Below, piece after piece: positions 1-7,062 of a stretch of DNA of 11,771 nt. Under the pieces are notes generated by a model. It was not told where the DNA came from, did not search any database, and saw only the letters and a program-made list of their open reading frames with translations. Position numbers and translations under genes: made by a program. This DNA is from Pseudomonadota bacterium (GTDB lineage: Bacteria > Pseudomonadota > Gammaproteobacteria > Burkholderiales > Burkholderiaceae_F). The stretch's first letter is position 1; every line of letters begins with the position of its first letter. Location of the stretch: contig JAEZVV010000115.1 of assembly GCA_023443095.1 (NCBI GenBank), positions 1 through 11,771 on the forward strand, read 5' to 3'.

Positions 1-1
1 C

Positions 2-3000
2 ACTAAGACCTTGCGCGCTGCCGAGTTGCTGCGACAGACCCGAGCTCAGGCCACGGTACTCGACGATTCACGTCGCAAACTGATGGCGCAGACCAGCGAA
101 CTTGCCCGCCTCAACAGCTCACTGACCCACAAAACGATGCGGCTGGAAGACATGGCCGAGCGTCTAGCCGAGCGCCAGAACGAACTGGCAATGGTCAAAG
201 AATGGTTCCAGACGGTGATCGAATCGGCTCCCGACGGCATGGTGGTAGCAGGAGCCAACGGCCATGTCATCCTGGCCAACAACAAGTTCACCGACATCTT
301 CTCCTGCTCTCGCGAAGCGCTAACCGGTGCGCCCCTTGAGGATCTGGCGCCGCGCGAGCTCCAGCAGGTGATCGCAACCGCGTTCTGCGAGCCTTCTCCT
401 TCTTCAGGGACAGTGATCCTGCTCGAACTCGACCTCGCCTTACCCGAGAACGAGTCTGTCCGTCGTCACTTCCTTGAGATCACTTGGTCGCGCCTGCCAC
501 AGCAAACCCAGGTCGGCGACGCCGTCTGCATCAACATCCGCGACGTCACGATCCGTGAACAGCTGAAGATCGAAGTTGCCCAGGCGCAGCGCGACGCCGA
601 CCGGAAACGGCAACTGATCACTGCGATTTCCGATGCACTTCCCCTGGCCGTCTTCCAAGCCAGGAGTTCGCGTGACACTCTTCAGATCGAGTTCGTCAGC
701 GAGCAGATCGAGTCGCTGATCGGGGTGAGCGCCTCGCGGCTGATGCAGGACTCGACCTTGCGTTTCCTGCACTCTATCGTGCCGGGCGACGATGCTCAGA
801 CCCTTCGCTTGCAGCAAGCGACGCGGACCATCTTGGACGGCGGACCCTGTGTGCCTCACAGCCGCACTTCACTGATCCAGCTCGGCGGGCGCACGCGATC
901 GATCCGACTGCACGCCATACCCTGCCGGACCGATGACAGACAGGAGATCCTTTGGCATGGCTATTGCGAGGACATCACCGAGCAGGACCGCGACCGACAG
1001 ATGCTGCAGAACATCCTGGACGAGGCGCCTTCGATCGTCTTCGTGAAGGATCTCGATGGCCGCTACCTGCTCACTAACCGCGCTTTCGACCGTTTCTTCG
1101 ATCTTGAACGCGGTGCGGCGGTCCAAAAGGACGACTTCTCCATCTTGTCGAGCTCGGACGCCAACTCTGCGCGCGGCCACGACCAAGTCGCTTTGAGTTC
1201 CCCCCGGCCCCAGCAGTTCGTAGAGGACATCCGCGTCGGCAACAAGGTACACAGCTTCCAGTCGACCAAGTTCCCCTTGCTCGACCATAACGGCCGGGCC
1301 TACGCAATCTGCGGCATGGCCAACGATGTTTCTGAACAGAAGGCGGAAGAGGAGAAAGTGCGGACAGCCATGCGGATGGCCGAAAAAGCCTCGCGCATCA
1401 AGACCGACTTCCTGGCCAACATGAGCCACGAGATCCGCACTCCGCTCAATGCTGTGATCGGCCTGTCGAGTCTGGCGTTGAGAACGCCGCTCGACGCTCA
1501 ACAGAAAGACTATCTGCGCAAGATCGCAACGGCAGGCAACCATTTGCTGGGAGTGATCAACGACGTGCTCGACATCACCAAGATCGAGGCCGGCAAACTC
1601 GAACTCGAGGAACTCGAGTTCTCGCCGCGCCAGGTGGTCGAGCGAACGCTCGACCTGGTCTGCGAACGCGCCGCAAACAAAGGGCTGGAGGTGATCTGCA
1701 CGATTTCAAGCAACGTGCCAGAGCGAGTGAAAGGAGACTCCCTACGCACGCGGCAGGTGCTGACCAACTTCCTCAGCAATGCGATCAAGTTCACACAGAC
1801 CGGGGAGATCGCCGTCACGGTCAGCGCCGAACTAGCAACCGATGCCGTCATCCTGGAGTTCAGTGTCAAAGACACGGGCGTCGGCATCAGCCCCGACGAT
1901 ATTCCCCGCCTGTTCGAAGTCTTCGAGCAGGGCGACGGCTCCACCACCCGACGGTTCGGAGGCACTGGCCTCGGTCTCGCCATTGCCAAACGCCTGGCCC
2001 AAGCAATGAGAGGTGAGGTGTACGCAAGCTCCAATCCAGGCTTGGGGTCGCACTTTGCTTTTAAAGCTCCCTTCAGACGGGTTGCCACAGAGGTGGCACC
2101 TCAGGCAAGACTCGCTCTCAGGAGTAACGCGCGAACCCTGCTCGTCGAACCGCGCCCGACCACCCGGGACTCGATCCTGCACCTGCTCGCCGAGATCGGC
2201 CTCAACGACATCGAGACCGTAAGCACCCCCAACGCCGCGCTGGCGCGGCTGGTCACTGCCGACCAAGCGGGTTTTGCCCTCGGTCTGGTCGATATCGACA
2301 GTTTCGGACCTCAAGACCAGGACTTCTTTGAACGAGCAAAAAGCGGTTGTCTCGAGCCCCCTCCCGTCTGGATCGCTTTCGCCGGCGGCGGCGCCCGCGC
2401 CGCCAAGCTAGCCTCCGCCCGGCTGCCCGGGGCTCGGGTGTTGTCAAAGCCGCTCAGCCGCGACCGACTGCTGTCCGAACTGACTTCCGTTCTCAACGGC
2501 ACGCCTCCGACTTCCAGCCCCGACGATCTGGAGCAGGACGACGGCGCCCTGCACGCCCAACTCGCCGGGCATCTGGTCCTTGTTGTCGACGACGATCCGG
2601 TCAACATCCAGGTAGCGGTCGAGCTTCTGCAAGTGGCTGGCTGCTGCGTGCACCAGGCCAGCAGCGGCGCCGAGGCGCTGACTCTGATCAAGGACAACGT
2701 CTACGAAGCCGTCTTGCTCGACATGCAGATGCCGGACATGGATGGCATCGAAACTTGCCGCGCAGCCCGTGCCCTGCCGCACGGTCAAGGTCTCTACGTC
2801 ATCGCCATGACGGCCAACGCTCTTGCACACGACCGCGAGCGCTACCTCGCCGCCGGCTTGGACGAACACCTTGGCAAACCCATCACGCCGCAAGCCTTGT
2901 GGAAGGCGGTTGCTCAGGCCATCAAACACGGCAAGTCCGCCACTCCCCCGGTTATCCCGAGCGAAAACCGGGGTGTGCCTGCCATCGAAGGCATCGATCG

Positions 3001-3568
3001 TTCCGCCGCACTGCGGTGCGTCGCCGGCAATACCGCGGCCTTGCAGCGCATCCTGGGCCTGTTCGCTACGCACCACGGCAGCGCCATCGAGCGAGCCCGC
3101 GTTGCACTCGCGGCTAACGGGAGCGAACCGATAATTAGGGTTGCCCACACCTTACACGGCGCTTGCGCCAATATCGGCGCCATCGAGCTCTCGGCAGGCT
3201 GGAGCAAGATCGAACAAGCGGCAAGGGAGAACTTCGATGTCGACGCGCTCGACCGCTTATTGAGTGCGATCGAGCCCGCGTTTGCTCGCTGTCTGGCCGG
3301 AATTAGGAGCGCCCTCGGACAAACACCGAGCGCTGCCGAAGCACCTTCCCCCACTGCAGACCTGAGCGCCGCGTGCAAACGCCTCGTCGACCTGGCGCAG
3401 GAAGGTCGGGGGGAGGTGCTCGATCTGCTCGAAGCACATCAAGCAGCGCTCGTTCAAGCCTTTCCCTCTGAGGCGTCAACAATCCTTGCTGCTGCCCAGC
3501 GTTTCGATTGGGACGAGTTGATCAGGCGCTTGCAGCGCATCGCCACCAGTGGAGCCGATCATGAATAA
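2..3568 (+). CDS. Hybrid sensor histidine kinase, PAS x3-HisKA-HATPase-REC*-REC-Hpt (5' partial)
   Basis: Senses a signal, autophosphorylates on His and relays the phosphate through its own receiver and Hpt domains. The frame is open to the window edge; the first possible start inside is TTG at 11, but a coiled-coil begins immediately, so the true N-terminus is probably upstream. Residues are counted from that TTG. Coiled coil ~1-60; PAS ~65-182, ~203-327 and ~332-447; HisKA ~461-530 with phospho-His H473 in a MSHEIRTPLN motif; HATPase ~575-690 with N590, D621 (DTGVG) and GGTGLG 650-655; a degenerate receiver ~707-825; a canonical receiver ~854-970 (D860/D861, phospho-Asp D904, T934, K956); Hpt ~995-1085 with H1046. 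A helical tail follows to 1185. No transmembrane helix is visible in this part, so it may be cytoplasmic or anchored by the missing region. The layout resembles BarA/RcsC-type kinases. The signal cannot be told from sequence. Confidence 0.95.
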   Translation, partial: TKTLRAAELLRQTRAQATVLDDSRRKLMAQTSELARLNSSLTHKTMRLEDMAERLAERQNELAMVKEWFQTVIESAPDGMVVAGANGHVILANNKFTDIFSCSREALTGAPLEDLAPRELQQVIATAFCEPSPSSGTVILLELDLALPENESVRRHFLEITWSRLPQQTQVGDAVCINIRDVTIREQLKIEVAQAQRDADRKRQLITAISDALPLAVFQARSSRDTLQIEFVSEQIESLIGVSASRLMQDSTLRFLHSIVPGDDAQTLRLQQATRTILDGGPCVPHSRTSLIQLGGRTRSIRLHAIPCRTDDRQEILWHGYCEDITEQDRDRQMLQNILDEAPSIVFVKDLDGRYLLTNRAFDRFFDLERGAAVQKDDFSILSSSDANSARGHDQVALSSPRPQQFVEDIRVGNKVHSFQSTKFPLLDHNGRAYAICGMANDVSEQKAEEEKVRTAMRMAEKASRIKTDFLANMSHEIRTPLNAVIGLSSLALRTPLDAQQKDYLRKIATAGNHLLGVINDVLDITKIEAGKLELEELEFSPRQVVERTLDLVCERAANKGLEVICTISSNVPERVKGDSLRTRQVLTNFLSNAIKFTQTGEIAVTVSAELATDAVILEFSVKDTGVGISPDDIPRLFEVFEQGDGSTTRRFGGTGLGLAIAKRLAQAMRGEVYASSNPGLGSHFAFKAPFRRVATEVAPQARLALRSNARTLLVEPRPTTRDSILHLLAEIGLNDIETVSTPNAALARLVTADQAGFALGLVDIDSFGPQDQDFFERAKSGCLEPPPVWIAFAGGGARAAKLASARLPGARVLSKPLSRDRLLSELTSVLNGTPPTSSPDDLEQDDGALHAQLAGHLVLVVDDDPVNIQVAVELLQVAGCCVHQASSGAEALTLIKDNVYEAVLLDMQMPDMDGIETCRAARALPHGQGLYVIAMTANALAHDRERYLAAGLDEHLGKPITPQALWKAVAQAIKHGKSATPPVIPSENRGVPAIEGIDRSAALRCVAGNTAALQRILGLFATHHGSAIERARVALAANGSEPIIRVAHTLHGACANIGAIELSAGWSKIEQAARENFDVDALDRLLSAIEPAFARCLAGIRSALGQTPSAAEAPSPTADLSAACKRLVDLAQEGRGEVLDLLEAHQAALVQAFPSEASTILAAAQRFDWDELIRRLQRIATSGADHE
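3551..3554 (+). promoter_or_regulatory. Ribosome binding site deciding the start of the small receiver gene
   Basis: GGAG lies 6 nt before ATG 3561, inside the last codons of the kinase gene. It favours ATG 3561 over an in-frame GTG at 3549. Translation is probably coupled to the kinase gene, whose stop codon is at 3566-3568. Confidence 0.6.
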
Positions 3569-3881
3569 AGGCGGCGATTCCGATCTCGGTTCGAGCCCGG
3601 CGCGACGTCAGGACCCGCAGCGAGCTCTTCTAGTCCTCGACAACACCTCCTTCAACCGCGACCGGATGCGTTTCCTGCTGGGCGACGAAGTCGAATGCTT
3701 GTTTGTCGCCAGCGAGGAGGCGGCCCTCCTGGTCGCCCGCACCTGTCCCCCCGACCTTGTCTTGCTTGAGGGCAGCCAGACCGATCGCGATGGCTGCCGG
3801 CTCTGCCGACGCATGAAGGCGATTGTCGCGATGGCCGACGTGCCGGTCCTTGTCTTGACGCCGTCAACTGACTTCAATTGA
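3561..3881 (+). CDS. Truncated, degenerate receiver-domain protein (106 aa)
   Basis: It starts at ATG 3561, overlaps the kinase gene by 8 bp and has a good GGAG site. After about 20 unstructured residues it shows receiver strands and helices from beta1 to beta4, then stops. The acidic pocket is D27-N28 rather than two acids. The phospho-Asp position is E70 in LVLLEGSQ, T100 is kept, and the alpha4-beta5-alpha5 part with the essential lysine is absent. It aligns well with the start of the next gene's receiver: both have MRFLL, a shared EAAL...PD stretch, DG..(x)CRR.K and PV..L...TD. I infer that it cannot be phosphorylated normally; Glu at the acceptor site sometimes mimics phosphorylation. 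It could be a decaying duplicate or a small partner protein. It lies in the same frame as the next gene, separated only by TGA 3879 and TAG 3888. Confidence 0.7.
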   Translation: MNKGGDSDLGSSPARRQDPQRALLVLDNTSFNRDRMRFLLGDEVECLFVASEEAALLVARTCPPDLVLLEGSQTDRDGCRLCRRMKAIVAMADVPVLVLTPSTDFN

Positions 3882-3893
3882 TTGGGCTAGAAG

Positions 3894-5084
3894 ATGATGA
3901 ACACCTCCTTGCCTCACTCCTTGCTGTCCGAGCCTCCGGCGCCGGACCGCCACCGCGTCCTAGTGGTCGACGACAGCCCCGACAACCTCGCCCTGATGCG
4001 CTTTCTGCTCAAAGACGATTACGACGTTCGTCTGGCCAGTCATGGTGAGGCCGCACTCAAGCTGGCGGCGACCGTATTGCCCGACATCATTGTTCTCGAT
4101 GTGATGATGCCGGAGATCGATGGCTACGAAGTCTGTCGCCGTCTCAAGGCCGATCCGCTGACCGCAGAGATCCCCGTGATCTTTCTCTCTGCTCGCACCG
4201 ATCACGAGGATGAAGCACTTGGCTTTGCTTCCGGCGCCGTGGATTACATCTACAAGCCGATCTTCCCGCCGATCTGCCTGGCACGGATTCGCGGCCAACT
4301 CAGCAGCAAGGAGACCCGAGACCGACTCCAGCGCTACAGCTCGAAACTGGAGCACGACATCGAGGCCAAGGTCGCCGAGGTCGTCAGGGCCCAGGAAGCG
4401 ACCATTCTGGCGCTCGCAGCCCTAGCCGAAACGCGCGATGCCAGCACCGGCACCCACTTGCTGCGGACTCAGCACTACGTGCTCGCTCTCGCGCAACGCC
4501 TGCGCCACCACGAGCGCTACTGCGACTGGCTCACCGATTCCAACATTGCCCTGCTGTTCAAGTCGGCACCGCTGCACGACATCGGCAAGGTCGGCATCGC
4601 TGACGCAATCCTGTGCAAACCCGGACGCTTGACCGCCGACGAGTTCGAGCAAATGAAGCAACACACCACCTTTGGCGCGAGTTCGCTAGCCAAGGCAGAA
4701 CAACTGCTCGGCGCCGAGATCCCGTTCCTGAAGATCGCCAAGGAAGTCGCTTTGCACCACCATGAACGATGGGATGGCACGGGTTATCCCGCCGGCCTGC
4801 GCCGCGAAGCCATTCCGATCAGCGCCCGTCTGATGGCGGTGGCCGACGTCTACGATGCCTTGATCACGCCACGCACCTACAAGCCGGCGATGACGCACAG
4901 CCAGGCGCGGGAACTGATAGTGCACGGCTGCGGCACGCATTTCGATCCCGCGGTGGTTGATGCCTTCCTTGCCTGCGAGCCCGAGTTCCTCAGAATCTCG
5001 GAGCACTACGGCGAATCCGCCTCTGCACCGGACACGCCACGGCCACTCCCGGGACTTCCCGCCGCCCCCACCGAGGGAAACTGA
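3894..5084 (+). CDS. Response regulator with HD-GYP domain, predicted cyclic-di-GMP phosphodiesterase
   Basis: RpfG-like: phosphorylation of the receiver is expected to control hydrolysis of cyclic-di-GMP by the HD-GYP domain in the cytoplasm. Receiver ~20-135 has D26/D27, phospho-Asp D69, S99 and K121 (YKP). A helical linker ~140-175 follows. HD-GYP ~175-365 has the ETRD..TG.H start (H188), HD pair H228-D229 followed by GKVGI, H257, the HHHERWDGTGYP block at 288-299, and D318 in AVADVYDAL. All metal and GYP residues expected for an active enzyme are present. The C-terminus is a Pro-rich tail of about 25 residues. Two adjacent ATGs (3894, 3897) are possible starts; the ribosome site is weak (GGG at 3884, AGAAG just before the start). 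It lies 12 bp after the small receiver gene and overlaps the next gene by 1 bp, so it probably belongs to the kinase operon. Confidence 0.95.
   Translation: MMNTSLPHSLLSEPPAPDRHRVLVVDDSPDNLALMRFLLKDDYDVRLASHGEAALKLAATVLPDIIVLDVMMPEIDGYEVCRRLKADPLTAEIPVIFLSARTDHEDEALGFASGAVDYIYKPIFPPICLARIRGQLSSKETRDRLQRYSSKLEHDIEAKVAEVVRAQEATILALAALAETRDASTGTHLLRTQHYVLALAQRLRHHERYCDWLTDSNIALLFKSAPLHDIGKVGIADAILCKPGRLTADEFEQMKQHTTFGASSLAKAEQLLGAEIPFLKIAKEVALHHHERWDGTGYPAGLRREAIPISARLMAVADVYDALITPRTYKPAMTHSQARELIVHGCGTHFDPAVVDAFLACEPEFLRISEHYGESASAPDTPRPLPGLPAAPTEGN
5073..5077 (+). promoter_or_regulatory. Ribosome binding site for the stand-alone receiver gene
   Basis: GAGGG lies 6 nt before ATG 5084, within the end of the HD-GYP gene. 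With the TGATG stop/start overlap it points to translational coupling. Confidence 0.6.
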
Positions 5085-5602
5085 TGTCCGCCTCCTGCCC
5101 CCCTGATTCCCCCCTTGTAGCGGAAGATCATCCTTCGACCGTTCTCGTGGTCGACGACGATGTCACCACTCAGGCAGTCCTTCAGAACCTGTTGTCGCCC
5201 CATTTCCGCGTCCGCTGCGTCAGCAATGGCAAGCAAGCCCTGGCGACCATGGCTGCCGCCGAGCACGGCATCGACATCGTCCTGCTCGACCTGATGCTGC
5301 CCGACCAGTCCGGTTTCGAGGTCTTTGCAAAGCTGCAAGCCGGCGACCAGCTCCAAGGCATTCCCGTGATATTCCTCACCAGCCGAATCGAAACGGAAAA
5401 CGAGGTTCACGGGCTGGAGCTCGGAGCGATCGACTACATCCACAAGCCCATCGACGGCGAACAACTGCTCGGGAGGCTGCGTCGGCACCTCAGGGCCAAG
5501 AATTTGTACGACTTCGTGGTCGCCCAGAAGGCCTTCCTGGAAGCCCTGCTCGAAGAAAAGAGTCGCAGCCTCGACGAGATTCGGCGCAAACGCCCGCATT
5601 AG
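5084..5602 (+). CDS. Stand-alone response regulator receiver with helical tail (172 aa)
   Basis: Receiver ~18-137 with an intact site: D24/D25, phospho-Asp D69 (LLDLMLP), T99 and K121 (HKPI). After the receiver comes a charged helical tail ~138-170 (LYDFVVAQKAFLEALLEEKS...) that ends without an output domain. The start is set by the 1-bp TGATG overlap with the HD-GYP gene and a GAGGG site 6 nt upstream. The receiver resembles that of the HD-GYP protein (V.FL..R....E...G...GAIDYI.KPI against GAVDYIYKPI), so the two may be duplicates. It probably works by protein-protein contact or as a shuttle or sink for phosphate from the kinase Hpt. Related proteins often carry PAS or GGDEF domains after such a tail, but no continuation was found downstream in any frame. 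Confidence 0.9.
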   Translation: MSASCPPDSPLVAEDHPSTVLVVDDDVTTQAVLQNLLSPHFRVRCVSNGKQALATMAAAEHGIDIVLLDLMLPDQSGFEVFAKLQAGDQLQGIPVIFLTSRIETENEVHGLELGAIDYIHKPIDGEQLLGRLRRHLRAKNLYDFVVAQKAFLEALLEEKSRSLDEIRRKRPH

Positions 5603-5720
5603 ATGCCCCGACTTCTTCCCCTCGGCCTCCCCAGAAGCCAAGCGCATCGAAGAAGCTTCCCCACTCCCGATACAGCATTGGCACTTCGTCTTATAGAAGA
5701 TGGCCAGCAACGGATCCTGA

Positions 5721-6383
5721 ATGCAAGTCAACGTCATCGTCGCTGACGACCACCCCCTGATCATCGATGGAGTCAGACTCGCCCTGGCCCGCGACTCACG
5801 AATCCGTGTCGTGGGCGCCGCCACATCGGTATCTGAAGTTTTTCATCTACTTGCTTCGACACCGTGCGATGTCCTGTTGACGGACTTCCAGTTCGGCGCC
5901 GACGGCCAGGCTGACGGGCTCACCTACTTGAAACGCGTGCGGCGTTTGTTCCCGGCGCTTAAAGTTGTCGTCCTTTCGATGTTTGCCGGCGAAGCGCTGG
6001 CGCGCACTGTCAGAACCGTGGCGATTAATGGTTCGGTGCCCAAGACCGCACCCATGGCAGTGCTTGTACCCGCCGTCATCGGCGCTTACGAGGGCCGCGA
6101 ATGCCATCTGAACCCCAGCGGCAGCCCCGTCGAACGCATGGCGTCCGTGCAACGTCCCAAAGACAAACTGCTCTCGCCCCGCGAAGAAGAAGTCTTGCGC
6201 CTGTATCTGAGCGGCTTGTCGCTCGCCGAGATCGCCCATCACCTCAATCGCAGCATCAAGACGATCAGCTCGCAGCGGATCGCCGCCCGCAGGAAGCTGG
6301 GCGCGACATCCGACGCAGAACTGGTGCGCCTTGGCCTGGCGCTGTTTCCGGAACTGGGGGCGCTCCCTCATGACAAGGCCTGA
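5721..6383 (+). CDS. RcsB-like response regulator, receiver plus LuxR-type HTH (220 aa)
   Basis: DNA-binding transcription factor expected to be switched by phosphorylation. Receiver 1-~120: D9/D10 in the VIVADDHP motif, phospho-Asp D55 (LLTDFQ), S86 and K108. LuxR-type HTH ~150-205: LSPREEEVLRLYLSGLSLAEIA followed by NRSIKTISSQ at 176-185. That last motif and the DDHP...DG.....YLKR.RR.FP.L pattern resemble RcsB more than typical NarL/FixJ members. The start is ATG 5721, with GGA at 5712-5714 upstream. It lies 118 bp after the previous gene, so it may have its own promoter; only a weak -10-like TATAGA at 5692-5697 was seen. Its 3' end overlaps the receiver-Hpt gene by 14 bp. The regulated genes are unknown; the flanking envelope genes are candidates by position only. 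Confidence 0.93.
   Translation: MQVNVIVADDHPLIIDGVRLALARDSRIRVVGAATSVSEVFHLLASTPCDVLLTDFQFGADGQADGLTYLKRVRRLFPALKVVVLSMFAGEALARTVRTVAINGSVPKTAPMAVLVPAVIGAYEGRECHLNPSGSPVERMASVQRPKDKLLSPREEEVLRLYLSGLSLAEIAHHLNRSIKTISSQRIAARRKLGATSDAELVRLGLALFPELGALPHDKA
6356..6360 (+). promoter_or_regulatory. Ribosome binding site deciding the start of the receiver-Hpt gene
   Basis: A GGGGG run ends 9 nt before ATG 6370. This supports ATG 6370 over the in-frame ATG at 6331, which would add 13 Trp/Arg-rich residues unlike a receiver N-terminus. Confidence 0.5.
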
Positions 6384-7062
6384 GAACCGACCCCCAGGGG
6401 TCGTTCTGATCGTCGACGACGATCCGATCGCACGCGCCGCGCTGCAAGCCCAGCTCAGCGCGTGGAAGATCCACTCGATCGAATGCGGAAATGCGTTCGA
6501 GGCGCTCGTCGGGCTTGCGCGTGCCTCGGGCAACGTCGACTGCGTCATTGCCGACTACGAACTGCCGGATATGAAAGGCGACCAGTTGGTGAGCGCCATA
6601 CATAATGGGCTTGCTGACGGACGCCCCCCGCCTCCGGTCGTCATCGTGAGCGCAAGCACCAATGCCGAATCGCGCCGGCGTTGTCTTGATGCAGGTGCCA
6701 TTGCCTACCTCGTCAAACCCGTCGATGCGCAGGCGCTCCAGGTGCTGGTTGAAGCCACTCCGCAAGCGCCGATGCTTGGCCGCAGCGCGCCCGTTCCCCC
6801 GCTTCAGCTCAATGCGCTTGCCCGCCAATGGCGGCACAGTATGAGAAGCGACGGGGACACTCTGCGGGCCTTGATCGCCGAGAACGATCTAGAAGGCGTC
6901 GCCCAGCTCGCCCATCGGATCGCGGGATCGGCCGCGGTCGTCGGCTGGAGCAAGCTCCAGCAACAGGCTCTGGCGACCGAGCAAGCCGCGCGGTCGGGCC
7001 GCACCATGCCCACCAGCGAAGTCGAAGCGCTCGCGTTCGAGCTGTATCAGCGGGCGCTCTGA
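6370..7062 (+). CDS. Receiver-Hpt phosphorelay protein (230 aa)
   Basis: It carries both a phosphate-accepting receiver and a histidine phosphotransfer domain, so it can pass phosphate between kinases and other response regulators. Receiver ~10-130: D16/D17, phospho-Asp D62 (IADYELP), S94 and K116 (VKPVD). Hpt ~148-225: phospho-His H182 in an AHRIAGSAAVVG motif, matching the H..KGS pattern of Hpt helices with Ala where Lys is usual. ATG 6370 is preferred over ATG 6331 for its ribosome site. It overlaps the RcsB-like gene by 14 bp, which implies coupled translation and a shared pathway. A likely role is feeding or draining phosphate between the hybrid kinase and the RcsB-like regulator; this is inferred from order, not shown. 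Its 3' end overlaps the opposite-strand gene by 16 bp as read. Confidence 0.92.
   Translation: MTRPENRPPGVVLIVDDDPIARAALQAQLSAWKIHSIECGNAFEALVGLARASGNVDCVIADYELPDMKGDQLVSAIHNGLADGRPPPPVVIVSASTNAESRRRCLDAGAIAYLVKPVDAQALQVLVEATPQAPMLGRSAPVPPLQLNALARQWRHSMRSDGDTLRALIAENDLEGVAQLAHRIAGSAAVVGWSKLQQQALATEQAARSGRTMPTSEVEALAFELYQRAL

Noticed and set aside
2347..3117. Long + strand frame of 256 codons inside the kinase gene
   Set aside because: Its Arg-rich composition is typical of an out-of-frame shadow, and the kinase frame there encodes intact receiver and Hpt motifs.
5679..5694. Possible sigma-54 promoter (TTGGCAC half) before the RcsB-like gene
   Set aside because: The -24-like TGGCAC is good, but the -12 GC element is absent at the required spacing (CTTAT or TTATA instead of TTGC).
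5669..5697. Possible sigma-70 promoter GATACA-17 bp-TATAGA before the RcsB-like gene
   Set aside because: The -35 matches only three of six bases, too weak to list as a feature; it remains a candidate because of the 118-bp gap.
5603..5746. Small open frame of 47 codons beginning right after the lone receiver gene
   Set aside because: Pro/Arg-rich with no ribosome site or domain, and it runs into the RcsB-like gene in another frame.
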